The translations under genes and the position numbers were made by a program. Below are positions 22,086 to 32,468 of a stretch of 64,000 nt of DNA, in pieces. The notes below the pieces were generated by a model that did no database searches, was not told the origin of the DNA, and saw only the letters and a program-made list of their open reading frames with translations. Origin of the DNA: Hanleya hanleyi (lineage: Eukaryota > Mollusca > Polyplacophora > Lepidopleurida > Hanleyidae); the NCBI GenBank assembly GCA_036873755.1, contig JAVTVY010045407.1, positions 62,001 through 126,000 of the forward strand, given 5' to 3'. Every line of letters begins with the position of its first letter. Within the stretch, counting starts at the first letter, position 1.

Positions 22086-22790
22086 ATCCTGAAAATAGTT
22101 GCATGCAGGCAGTTTTTACTATAGTCATAGTGAGTAGTTTGTCATTGATTGACTGAGCGAACAATGCATTCTGACCCCCTCGGCCTACACTGCAACTTTG
22201 TAAGACTTTTTAGTTTTAGCAGAATGTGACCAAGGTCCACAGTGTCCTTATTCCTATGAAGTAGGCTCTCATTTGCAAATTGTCCGGTAATGAGTGAGTC
22301 AGTCCATCCGAATTCTTTCGTCGGCAAAATAAAGACAACCGTTGACATTAGAACCTTGATTTTTGGCATGAAGGTGCATTAGGGGACTGTTACCAGCAAG
22401 TTCTGAGCTGACCTACTTTTGATGAAAATCACTGCTGATTCTGACTTGGGGTCACACTGCCATGTAAGAAAATGAACAGAGCAAATTGAAAAAGTAAACT
22501 AAACTATTTCAAACTCGGCTGTAGAACTACTCCTCCACTATAAGAAAGTTCATCGACGTTTCTTACCGTAGTTCCTGTTATAAAACTACCTTTATTTATC
22601 TCCAGTACAGAAAAGCATAGCTACGGGTGATAACTCAATGCGTGAAAAGCACAAACTACACGTGTAGGCCTACGGGGGTGGGGGTGGGGGGGGGGGAGAA
22701 AGTGTATGGTACGGGGAAGTCGAACAGCCAAGTGTACCGGTCACCACCATGGCTTGTCTGTTCTTGGGTGTCTTCGTCGATATTGCTGAT
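22086..22790. other. No recognisable gene; G-rich tract at 22674-22700
   Basis: Mostly unremarkable. The run gggggtgggggtggggggggggg at 22674-22697 has several G tracts and could form a G-quadruplex. Confidence 0.45.
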
Positions 22791-22792
22791 GT

Positions 22793-23195
22793 TGTTAATA
22801 AAAATAATTTTTTTTTTTTTCCGGAATATAATTATTTCCCACAATGACAGCGCTCACATTTCATGATTTGGACCATTACATGATGCCGAATGAACAATAC
22901 ATTTATGAATGACAATGAAGCGAAGACTACGGTGAAATAAAAAATCCCCCCCCCTTCCCTCACCACCTCAACTGATGTTGGTAATAAAAATATAAATATT
23001 TTTTTCTTTTCTGGAATATAATTATTTCCCAAATTTAAATACAACACAATGACACTAGCCACAGTGCCCACATTTGGACCATTACATGCCGAATGAACAA
23101 TACATTTATGAATGACAATGAAGCAAAGACTACGCCTACGGGGAAATAAAAATACTCCCTCCCCCCCCCCCTTCCCTCACCACCCCAACATGTCA
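22793..23195. repeat. Two diverged tandem units of about 195 bp
   Basis: The order gttgttaataaaaa, T run, ggaatataattatttccca, ttggaccattacatg, gaatgaacaatacatttatgaatgacaatgaag, C run, ttccctcaccacc occurs twice, starting at about 22793 and 22977. Indels cluster at the homopolymers. Confidence 0.8.
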
Positions 23196-23834
23196 TTCCA
23201 TGAATTGATGCGGCACCATGATACAGATCAATGCATCAAAACAACTCCCCCGACCCCCTCTCAATCGTAATAAAAAAAACAGGTTCGCCAAATTTACTTG
23301 AAAAATAGCTATTCGTTTTGCCTTCGAAGCTCGAAGATTGCAGGTCTAGGCCTACTTGGTCGCGAGCAAAATGACATGATGACGAAACATGTCGACATTT
23401 TATCCAACAAAAACTACATTACGGTACCGATTCCCTAATACGCAACATCGGCCCCACATCAAATTCAACGGCTAATAACATGAATGGTACCGTACAGGCA
23501 TGAAACTGTACATCTCTGTCATAAATAACATGGATGAGACAAGATTCTTACCTTGCTGTTCAACATCCACTTGTCGTCTTCTTGCAGAAAGGCCCGTTAC
23601 GCGCGCGCGCAAATGTGTGACGTCAGACGAAACAAGTGTTGTATTACTGCGCGGATTGTGTTACAGTGCACACGAAATAATCCGTCGTCGATGTTTATAC
23701 GACTTCACAAAACTATTTCAAAACTACAGCTAAACGATGAAAGAATGTATCTGAATGCTTCTAGGCGTATTTTCACACATTTTAGGGCAAGCAGCTAACG
23801 AATGAAGCCAAATACAAAATATGCAAATTTGTCA
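23196..23834. other. Possible minus-strand promoter / first exon region
   Basis: A CpG-rich patch (cgttacgcgcgcgcgcaaatg, 23595-23615) with a tgacgtca site at 23619 precedes, on the minus strand, a short segment ending in the strong donor cagcaag|gtaagaat (23545-23560). This would suit a transcription start firing leftward into the candidate exons at 22 and 21.3 kb. It lies just inside the right end of the candidate 8.3-kb transposon. Inference only. Confidence 0.25.
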
Positions 23835-24225
23835 CGCCATGTAAACATAATATTACGTTTAGGTTTGTGTGTTTGAATTAAACACATGAAATATGCGTTT
23901 AGTAATGTGTTGAAGATAGGAGACAAATTGTGTTTAAATGCTAAACATGTCATGCTTTGTGCTACTCTATTGTGTTTAGGATTGTGTTCTGAATTAAACG
24001 CCTAAAATATTCGCGGAATGTGTTTAGGAATGTGTCAAGATCCATGAAATGTGTTTAAATGCTAAACATGTCATATACTTATGTGTTGCGGAATGTGTTT
24101 ATATTCACAACGTGTTTAATTTGTGATGTGTCAAAATAAAAATGTGTATCGATTTTCAACACTTTCCTAAACACATTTAGACCTAAACGTGTCATGATGG
24201 TGTTTAAATCCTATACGCCACATTT
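23835..24225. repeat. Right subterminal repeat array (TGTTTAG-rich)
   Basis: Strings such as gtgtttaaatgctaaacatgtc, gtgtttaggattgtgtt and aatgtgtttaggaatgtgtc recur through the stretch, sharing the TGTTTAG core with the left array but in a different spacing. Confidence 0.7.
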
Positions 24226-24233
24226 ACAGTGTA

Positions 24234-25421
24234 ATTGCTATTCAGTCGGTTGTCATGCATGTATCCGACGGCCCATTGAGCTTTAACACTGTACGGATCA
24301 ATATAAGCGTGTACTCGCGCCCATTAAGCTATAATACTCCAGGGATCTGTATAAGCAAAAAAGCTTCAAAAACGTATTGTTCTCACTTCCTTAAATGTTT
24401 GAGTGATTATAATCAATCAGATGTGAGAAGCTTCATTCTCATCTACCTGCAAATGAAAGGGACAGAAGTGTTATAGAAAAGTAAATGTAAATTGGTTCTC
24501 AATTCTTGGTTGGTAACAACGAGCACAAGTCTTGCGTGGATTTAATAAGTCCCACGTTCGGACATTGAAGAAAAAGAATAGATGTCCCCTATATTTTAAA
24601 AATGCCATACTGATATGTAGGGAATAATAAGCTAGTTTGCCTGTTTGACCATGGAAAGATTATTAGGGACAAAGCTCATCGACGAAAGGGTGGAACACAA
24701 CAGCCACACCCGATCGGTAGTGTCGCCCCTTTTGTCTCTCAAATGTTTGTGGATATACAGAGGACTGCCATACTGCTGACCGTATACACATCAATCGTGA
24801 GTCAGACGTGGAACATTTGCCAAACACCAAAATAGCAGCTGCTGTAAAAGTTCGTCAGTATTATACAAGAGAATTTTCCAGGAGTGAATTGTATAGTCCA
24901 TTCCATATAATAGGGCTTATTTTAGGATGAACCTCAACCCACGGTATAGAAAATTTTCATAGTGAATTATTGTTAGACCATATATACCCACATGCTTCTA
25001 GGGTGGGTAGCCAGTATGAAACATGGGTAGATAGTGTGCTAGCGGACCAGGGAACTTGTCAAAAGCCCCGAAAATTAGAGGTATGGGTAAAATATGAAAA
25101 CCTATTTCTACTTCTGCTGTTTAGGAGTCATTATGAAGATATGGGTATGGGCTATCTCCTGATGGAAGATTCATCTTGATTGTTCGAAGCTGGTCTATTA
25201 ACTAGGTTAGTTGGTCATTACCTCCATTTTATAATGAAACTTAGGGTATGTGGGTTATATTGTCAACTGTGTACACTGGAAGAGACACCAATATAAAAAT
25301 AGCAGCTTTAAATTCCATACGGACCATGTGCCAGTTTGTGAGGAAATAATTTTGCCAGGAAAAACAATTCCACAGAACAGTACATGACCCGCATAAGTTA
25401 TTCATCTGCGGGTTAGCAAAA
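24234..25421. other. No recognisable gene
   Basis: About 1.2 kb between the right transposon tip and the LINE 3' end. Short frames only. Confidence 0.4.
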
Positions 25422-25499
25422 TCAAAATTGTATTGTATTGTGTTGTATTGTATTTATTTTCAGAAACCCACACGCCTGGGGCCCACTTACAGGACTGAT

Positions 25500-25945
25500 A
25501 ACAGGAACAAACATATAATAACAATATAAGAGATTAATAAAGGAGAAAATAATATAAGAATTATGTACATAAAACATGTGGTCACACAGTAAAAATTGTA
25601 TTGGAGATGCCAAAGACCTAAAACATAATGGCTTTAACTTTGCGTTTAAAACTATATGGCTGATAAAGATATCTAAGCCGGAATATCTTGCTAGTTCGTT
25701 AAAATGATTCATCGATCTATTTAAATCATATAGTAACGATATAAGAGATTAATAAAGGAGAAAATAATATAAGAATTATGTACATAAAACATGAGGTCAC
25801 ACAGTAAAAGTTGTATTGGATATGCCAAAGACCTAAAACATAATGGCTTTAACTTTGCGTTTAAAACTAGTATGGCTGATAAAGATATCTAAAACCGGAA
25901 TGTCTTGCTTGTTCGTTAAAAAGATTCATCGATCTACTAAAAAAG
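25500..25945 (-). repeat. Tandem duplication of the LINE 3' end
   Basis: aatataagagattaataaaggagaaaataa through cttgctagttcgttaaaa(t)gattcatcgatct occurs twice in direct orientation with few differences, so the last codons and 3' UTR of the element are present in two copies. Confidence 0.85.
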
Positions 25946-27510
25946 CTATATTTCTTCAGGTTAATTCTAGGATTTTCTGGTATAAAAACATCTATTGATC
26001 GAAGCCGTCTAGACGGACAATTAAAACATACCTGTTCAACAAGATATGGAGAGTCAATTTATTGAATGGACGCATTTATGAAGAAAGTATAAGTCTGAGG
26101 CTTGGCGTCTGGTATACGAAGGAGGAATATTAAAGGATTTACAGAGAGCCTCGTATTGTCCAGATACATAAGGCTGCTTGGATTTGAAACATACGAACTT
26201 TACAAACTTCTTCTGTACACTTTCAATCTTATCAGTTAGATATTTCTGTTGTGGCAACCAGACGGATGAACAATATTCTAATTTTGATCGTACAAGAGAA
26301 GAGTACAGCGAGACAAGAGATTTTGGGTTTGTAAAAGATACACATGTTCGTTTGAGGAATCCAAGCATACGGTAAGATTTGCTCACAATGTTGTTAATAT
26401 GCGATTTAAAATTGAGGTTGGACGAAAGAATGATTCCGAGATATTTAATTTGCTCAACTCGTTCGAGTAACATACCGTGTATGAAATAATCAGACACAAT
26501 GCGATTTCGTTTGTTCGTAAACGAGATGATAGAACATTTTATAGTATTTAAGCTTAGTTTCCACGTTTTACACCACATAACAAGAGAGTCCAAGTCGGAT
26601 TGCAGAGCTCGAGCGTCTGCAGTGGAATCAACCTTTCTGAAGAGTTTTGTGTCGTCAGCGTACACCGAGATCGAGGAAGATGAGATGCATTTGGAAACGT
26701 CATTAACGTAGATAACAAAAAGTAGGGGGCCAAGCAAAGATCCCTGTGGTACACCCGATAGAACTGTATCCAAGCTGATTCTTTTCCATTGACAATAATC
26801 CTTTGGACTCTATTTTGTACGTAATAGTTCAACCAATTTAATAGGTTTCACGTGAAGCCGTAATGCTTCAACTTGTGATTCAACAATTTATGGTTAATGG
26901 AGTCATATGCTTTACTAAGGTCTAAGTATATGGAATCCACTTGGTCTTTGTTTTCCAGGGCATTAGTCAGATAGTTCACATATGACACGAGATTTGATTC
27001 CGTGTTCCTTCTTTTGATGAAACCATGCTGTTCATGCAAAAGACAGTTTTCAATATGACTGTATAAAGAATCATAAACGACTTTCTCAAATATTTTGCCA
27101 AACAGCGGCAGCAGAGAAATTGGTCTATAGTTACAAACATTTTGTTTGTTGCCTTTTTGGAACGCTGGAACAACATTGGCTTGTTTGAGCTGTGCCGGAA
27201 AAGTACCACTTGACAAGGAAGCGTTAAAAATCATAGTTAATGGTACTGCTAGCTCTTCGGCACATTCTTTTAGTATATGTCCGAAACCTTGTCCGGGCCA
27301 CTTGCCTTATGAACATTAACACCTCTTAGATGTTTGACAACGTTTTCAGTGTAGATAGTTATGTCGGATAGTATATCGTCTTGTACATAATCCATATCAG
27401 GTAGCGGAACATCGTCAGAGTCTGGCGTTGTAAAGACACTTTGAAAGAAATCTCCAAAGAATTTCGCAGCTTGCTGGGGGCTTTCCGCTTCGCAGTCACC
27501 GTATTTTAAT
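25868..27510 (-). pseudogene. LINE reverse transcriptase, frameshifted
   Basis: Read on the minus strand: KASGPDK (palm entry), then NYRPISLLPLFGKIFEK, LDLSKAYDSINH, SGVPQGSLLGPLLF, the catalytic YADD, and the thumb region QIKYLGIILSSNLNF. A C-terminal region ends FNEQARHSGF. At least four frame changes (near 27290, 26840, 26775 and 26055) break it. It would have copied its own RNA at a nicked target. The upstream endonuclease is absent, a common result of 5' truncation. Jockey/CR1 group by motif style; exact clade not decided. Confidence 0.88.
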
Positions 27511-27679
27511 GGTGACCATTAAAGGCAGAATGGTGACCTGCTGACCTACATAAATGTCATCTGTTCTTATTTTTTGACAAATTCCCAGATCCGCTATAAG
27601 TGCCTCTAGCACATTACCTACCCATGGTTCACTCTGGCCCACACCCTAGAAGAATGCGTCTAGGTATGGTCTAACAGAA

Positions 27680-28145
27680 GAGAGAGAATTAAAGTTTAAC
27701 GTCGCGTTCAGCAATATCTCCGCTATATAGCGACGACCAAACAAAATTCTAGGCACTCAAGCCAATAACTTAGTAATCCAACAAATTAATACATACACAC
27801 TTTAAAACTTATGCAACAAACCGATTTCTGCCAAATAACCCAAGACACAGCCCCCTCTCACCCGACTAAAAAGATCTTCCAAAGTAGTCGCTCGATAAAA
27901 ACAATCTCTTACAATCTTACAATCTATGCAGTCGATAAGACCATGTTTCACTGTGAGATCTTCGTGGCATGGAACACACCTTGGGACTGGCTCTTTTTTA
28001 GTAAATGTTCGTGAGTTAATCGTGTATGGCCGATTCTACATCGCATGATCATGGTTTGATTGAAACCTTTCTGGCTGTTCAGATGAGTATAGCCTACATT
28101 TTTTTGAACTCATGAAGTTTATTATCATTGACAGAATCCGATAGC
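27680..28145 (-). mobile_element. 3' end of an I-type LINE, second copy
   Basis: Matches 13235-13675 closely but with many small indels that destroy the frame. Its 3' end is complete: on the minus strand gtcgtcgctatatagcggagatattgctgaacgcgacgttaaac (27690-27735), the tail shared with the SINEs. It sits directly upstream of the Jockey/CR1 LINE debris. Confidence 0.8.
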
Positions 28146-28799
28146 ATCACTATGAATGTTCTTTCTATACTGTGAGTTGAGGTTCGATGTGGAAAATGCC
28201 GTGAGTTCGATGTGGAAAATGGACTTGATATGATGGACTAGTATTTCCATCTGTATCTTTCAAGTGTGGTGTACAATCACAAATAGACATTCTTAAACAT
28301 GCGCATTTAGATTTCTATTGGAACTAGCGATAAAAACCGTCCTTCAATCGGGGGGAAGTGATCAAATGTGAGCATCAGCAGTAGAGAATGTAAGCGTTGT
28401 GTGCGTGGTGGAGTAGTTTCAGGAACTCCGAAATGCTATTCAATTTTGATAATGTTTCTCATGGTATACGTGCTGTAGCGGAATGTAAATTTGTGGACGA
28501 TAATTGCTGGATTACTGAAGCAATTATAATGTTTGATAAATTTCAGCAATCTGCATCAATAAAGTGTTTATCTACAGCGTCATATTCAATATCAGTTATA
28601 TCTATTCAGACATGTTTTCCAATTAATTTTTACCATAATACTACTCCTATCTTCTAACCCAGCCTGGACATCTTTCTCTGCTTTTAAGATACGTGTCCTT
28701 CGTTAGTTCCTATAGAAACCAAGACATTTTAATCTTTTAGCCTGTGGCGACTCAAATTTGCGCTGGTTACATTATTTACTTTTTAATTTTATCACCCAC
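28146..28799. other. No recognisable gene
   Basis: Open stretches occur at 28397-28657 but no LINE or host motif is visible. May hold the decayed 5' UTR of the LINE that follows. Confidence 0.35.
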
Positions 28800-28823
28800 A
28801 TCTTGTATTAGACGGTTTAAACG

Positions 28824-29560
28824 TTGGAGATCGTAAAAATGAAAGCACCGGTCGAGTGCCCATACTCAGCTATTAGGACTGCATTTGAGAGCTGTGGTGA
28901 TATTCGTGTAATAGAAGACGATATATATTCTTTCGATAGAGAGTTGAAAACAGGAGTTCGAAGAATTTGGATGTCGAATATCAAACGAACTCTCCCTTCT
29001 TCCATTTTAATTCGACGTTCTAGACTCCCTGTTTGGTTTAGTGGTCAGGTAAAACATGTTCTACTTGTGAAGCAGAAGATCATATGAATTGGATATGTTC
29101 TTCTAATGGTGAATGTCTAATTCGTCGCCAAAAAGGACATTTGAAAAGAGGTACCTGCACATTCCGAAACTACAAGTATGGTAAATGATCCATCAGATAC
29201 TCATCCTATTACCCTGCAACAGTTGGTGAAAATCTGTGTGCAGAAACTCTCAGACGAAAAAAATATCTCTCGGCTGGTGAGTTTCAGGGTGAAGTAGAAT
29301 ACATGTGGAAACATGTAGGATCTGATGGCAAAGCCATAAAAGAAAATACAAATGATATCAGTCCTGGAAAAAAAGACATTGCAAAAGGAAACGAGAACAC
29401 CTCAAAACTCTCCGCGTCTCTCCTTCATGCGGTAGAAGATAATTGTGGTAAAGAAGACGACGATATTGACATTGACAGTGATAATGACAATGAAAGTATA
29501 GATACCATGCCAAATGATCAGAAGTCCGAGATGTTGAAATGTTGACATCACAGCTACTCC
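28824..29560 (+). pseudogene. LINE ORF1 (nucleic-acid-binding gag-like protein), broken
   Basis: The first frame holds the conserved GVRRIWMSNIK segment and RLPVWFSGQVK. A one-base shift near 29050 then brings in a zinc knuckle, C-x2-C-x3-H-x4-C-like (CSTCEAEDHMNWIC). An acidic linker (EDDDIDIDSDNDNES) follows at 29455-29500. ORF1 proteins package the LINE RNA. Several frameshifts and stops. Confidence 0.7.
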
Positions 29561-30169
29561 GGCATAGATAACTCAGAGATATGTTACGTCGTCTGCATTA
29601 GATAACACGAACATGACAAGTGCAAGTCTTGTATCAAACCAAGATACACAATCTCAGTATTTATACGTTAATCCTGTTCACTCTGGTGTAGATTTGAACT
29701 TTACACCAAGTGAAGAAATGATAAAAAAAAATCCCAGATGACGTTAGTAATCAACAGTCTTCTAGTAAAGTAACTGACCCGAACCAGCAGAGGGAAGAGG
29801 GAAAACATTAGCTGTTGAACCCAACAAGAAGCTTACAAGAGACGATACTAGCTCCAATATTACCAGCGATTCACCTATGCTCTCTGATGATGAGCTTGTC
29901 CTTTGTGTCATGAACGTCTTTTGTGATGTGAGACTCCTTTGAACCAAAGTTCAAATGTTTTGCTGGGACATAACAGAGAACAAGACATAAGAAAAACAAA
30001 ACTAAATAGAAGAGAAAGAAGAGAACAAAAGTGAAAAAAAAAAGCTCAGAAGGAATTAACCAAAATAAAACGTACATAATAGCTAAGCTAATCTTTTATA
30101 TCTTAGTCTGGACAGTTCTCTATGTCATTTCCGTATATATATAAACCATGGCTCAGACATCAACCACCG

Positions 30170-32060
30170 TCTCGGTGAACTTCGAAATTTTTACGATCAG
30201 CTTCCGAAACCTGATGGGTGATTTTAACGGTCGTGAAATCCTTTGGGATAATGAACAGAACTGTGAAGGTACAATTCTTGAAGATTTTATATCAAATAAT
30301 TTTTTGTACATTATTAATGATGGTTTTATACGCATTTGTCCTCAGCTCATGGGACCTATTCATTCAGCATTGAATATCTCACTTTGCGACCTTCTTCTAA
30401 TAATTTAATTGGTCTATTCATGATGACCTTTGTGGAAGTGATCACTCTCCCTCGTTTTAAAAGCTGTTCGTTCAGCCGATGACTCTCTTTCGACAAGCTA
30501 TAATTTTAAGAAAGAAAATTGGCTAGATTTTGAAAAGATTTGTTCAAGAAAACTACAAGCAGTCTCTTTCGCTGATGTTCCAGATGCTATACAGTTATTC
30601 CCAGATATGCTGATTGGAATTGCTAACCAAACCATACCCACATCTTCAGGAGTTGCACATATTAAAAAGACATGGTTCAATGATGACTCCTTTTTTAATG
30701 AACAAAGCTACAGGGTGTTTCCACCGAGATCCCGATTCTGAAAATTTAAAGGCCGTTTATCCACTTATTTATTCAACCTTTTGAATGATAAACAATTTCA
30801 AGTTCGGTTGGCTGCAACCATGTCTGATCATTTAGATCAGGATCGGGGTGTCCAACAGGGCAGCATTTTGTCTACTTTGTTAATATCAAGATTAACGGCT
30901 TAGTTGCAGTTTTAAAGAAATCAATTGATGGTTCACTCTTTTAGGTCATTTCAAGATATCGTTGTAGTAGAAAAGGTATACACACTATTGAGAGAACATT
31001 ACATTTTTTCAAATAAAATTCTGAAATAGTGTCTTGAAAATGGCTACTCCAAAGCTAAGACAAATTGTATACACTTTTGCAGAAAGTATTTCAAGCACAA
31101 AGGTCCAGAAAATGGAACTGAGATCAAGATAGTAAAAGAAATCAAATTCTCAGGAATATTGTTTGACCACCGATTAACGTTCGCATATAAATTGCTTGAA
31201 GCTAGGTACACGAAAGCTCTTGGTTGTTGAAGATAGTTGCCAGCTATAAGTAGGGAGGAGATCAGCAGACGCTTCTTCGTTTTTTAAGACTTTGCCACGG
31301 AGCGTTCAGAACATCACCCCAAGAAAGTTTATAATTCGAAGCAGATGAATTGCCTGTAGAACTTCGAAGAATTAAACTATTCTGCATATAACTGTATTTT
31401 CAACTCTCAGTACGTATATTTCTATTTATAGAAACCTTCCATTATTCCACTCCTTGGAATTCGTACGAAACCACACAATGTAGCAGCTAGCTAGTATTAA
31501 GCTTAGTCAAATTTTACCTAACAAACTCTTAACAATCCCACCATGGCAGGTAGCTAAACCATAGAGAGATATTACACTGACGAGATATAAAAAGGCAGAA
31601 ACGAGCCAGCTCGTGTATACTCAAGAGTTTAGACTACTGAGAGAAAAATACAGATCGAATCAGGCTATTATACAGTTGGTTCTAAAGACGGTGACAGAAT
31701 AGCGTGTGCTATTATTTTTAGTTCCAGAAGTAAATCGTGTCGACTACCAGGTAAAGGCTCGATCGATATCCACTGCGGAAGCAAAGCCCTGTTGTCAGCT
31801 TTAGAAGATATTGAATTCACTAAAAGAGCAAAAGTTTATATTCTCATATTCACTGTCACGCCGTTAAGCGATTAACAGTAGAACTTCAACTAATCCCACC
31901 ATCTTGAATATTCTGCAATTATATGCCCGGAGATTTGATGAACAGATTGATATTGTGTTTTGTTGTTTGCCTAGCCTTGTTGGCATCAAAGGAAATAGTG
32001 GATCTGATAAAATGGCTGAGGCAGCCCTAGATAATGACGTTGGTCTTGATGGAATCTCTT
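30170..32060 (+). pseudogene. LINE ORF2: endonuclease, RT and RNase H remnants
   Basis: Endonuclease: MGDFNGREILWDN, LEDFISNN and, in another frame, the catalytic HDDLCGSDHSP (30415-30450). RT: GVQQGSIL and FNIKINGLVAVL near 30850-30910 and the KFSGILFDHRLTFAYK thumb start near 31145-31195. RNase H: YTVGSKDGDR near 31660, SKALLSALEDIEF near 31785, and PSLVGIKGNSGSDKMAEAAL at 31970-32030. Numerous frameshifts and internal deletions make it inactive. It represents the fuller relative of the 13.2- and 27.7-kb fragments. Confidence 0.82.
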
Positions 32061-32311
32061 GCTGACATTCTTAGAATTTTGTTTGCTTGTCGCTATATAG
32101 CTGAAATATTACTGAACGCGACGTTAAACCTAAATAGGCGTAAGAGGCCATTTGGACAAATTATTCTTTTACTCTAATTGACCCCAAAACTGCCCGAATG
32201 AAGTTTCATGGCCTATCGACTAAAGCTGTGGCTACGGTGGGCAGAAACACAGAAAAAACGGAGATGGTGAATTAAAGTGATATAAACACTCTGGTCATTG
32301 AAGACGTACAG

Positions 32312-32468
32312 GAGTGAGTGAGTGAATAAAATTTAACGTCGCTTTCAACAATATTTCAGCTATATCACGACGAACCAACTAAGCACCACCCAGCCCCTCC
32401 ATCCACCCTATAAAACACTGAGGACAGCACACAAGACACAGACAGGACGCTTACATAGGGCAATAAAG
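32312..32468 (-). mobile_element. SINE-like element, second copy (shorter)
   Basis: Reverse complement of the 6557-6783 element from ctttattgc to the (actc)n tail, lacking the internal hairpin segment. It lies less than 200 bp from the LINE tail at 32.1 kb whose 3' sequence it shares. Confidence 0.8.

Larger units (their letters stand above)
15887..24231. mobile_element. Candidate 8.3-kb DNA transposon with CACTG...CAGTG ends
   Basis: The left tip CACTGTAAATTTGGTGT and the reverse complement of the right tip CACTGTAAATGTGGCGT are alike over about 30 bp, and both ends are flanked by TA (15885-15886, 24232-24233). Each end is followed inward by 400-500 bp of TGTTTAG/CTAAACA-rich subterminal repeats (15895-16420 and 23835-24225). 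The interior carries nested insertions and no transposase of its own that I can name. Terminal CACT(A/G) with many subterminal repeats recalls CMC/EnSpm elements, although a TA duplication is not typical of those. Two unrelated MITE ends could mimic this; confidence is moderate. Confidence 0.5.
25422..27520 (-). mobile_element. Jockey/CR1-type LINE, 5'-truncated, minus strand
   Basis: Reverse transcriptase remains (25868-27510) are followed by a 3' UTR and a (TATTG)n-like 3' tail at 25425-25460, as expected of target-primed insertion. The 3' end carries a tandem duplication of about 210-235 bp (25500-25735 and 25736-25945) that includes the last coding region. Confidence 0.85.
28800..32135 (+). 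mobile_element. I-type LINE, near full length but heavily decayed
   Basis: In order on the plus strand: an ORF1 with a CCHC knuckle, a basic ORF1 end, an endonuclease remnant, RT, RNase H and a short 3' end with the tail cgctatatagctgaaatattactgaacgcgacgttaaac (32092-32130). The presence of RNase H downstream of RT fits the I group (I/Nimb-like). Confidence 0.82.
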
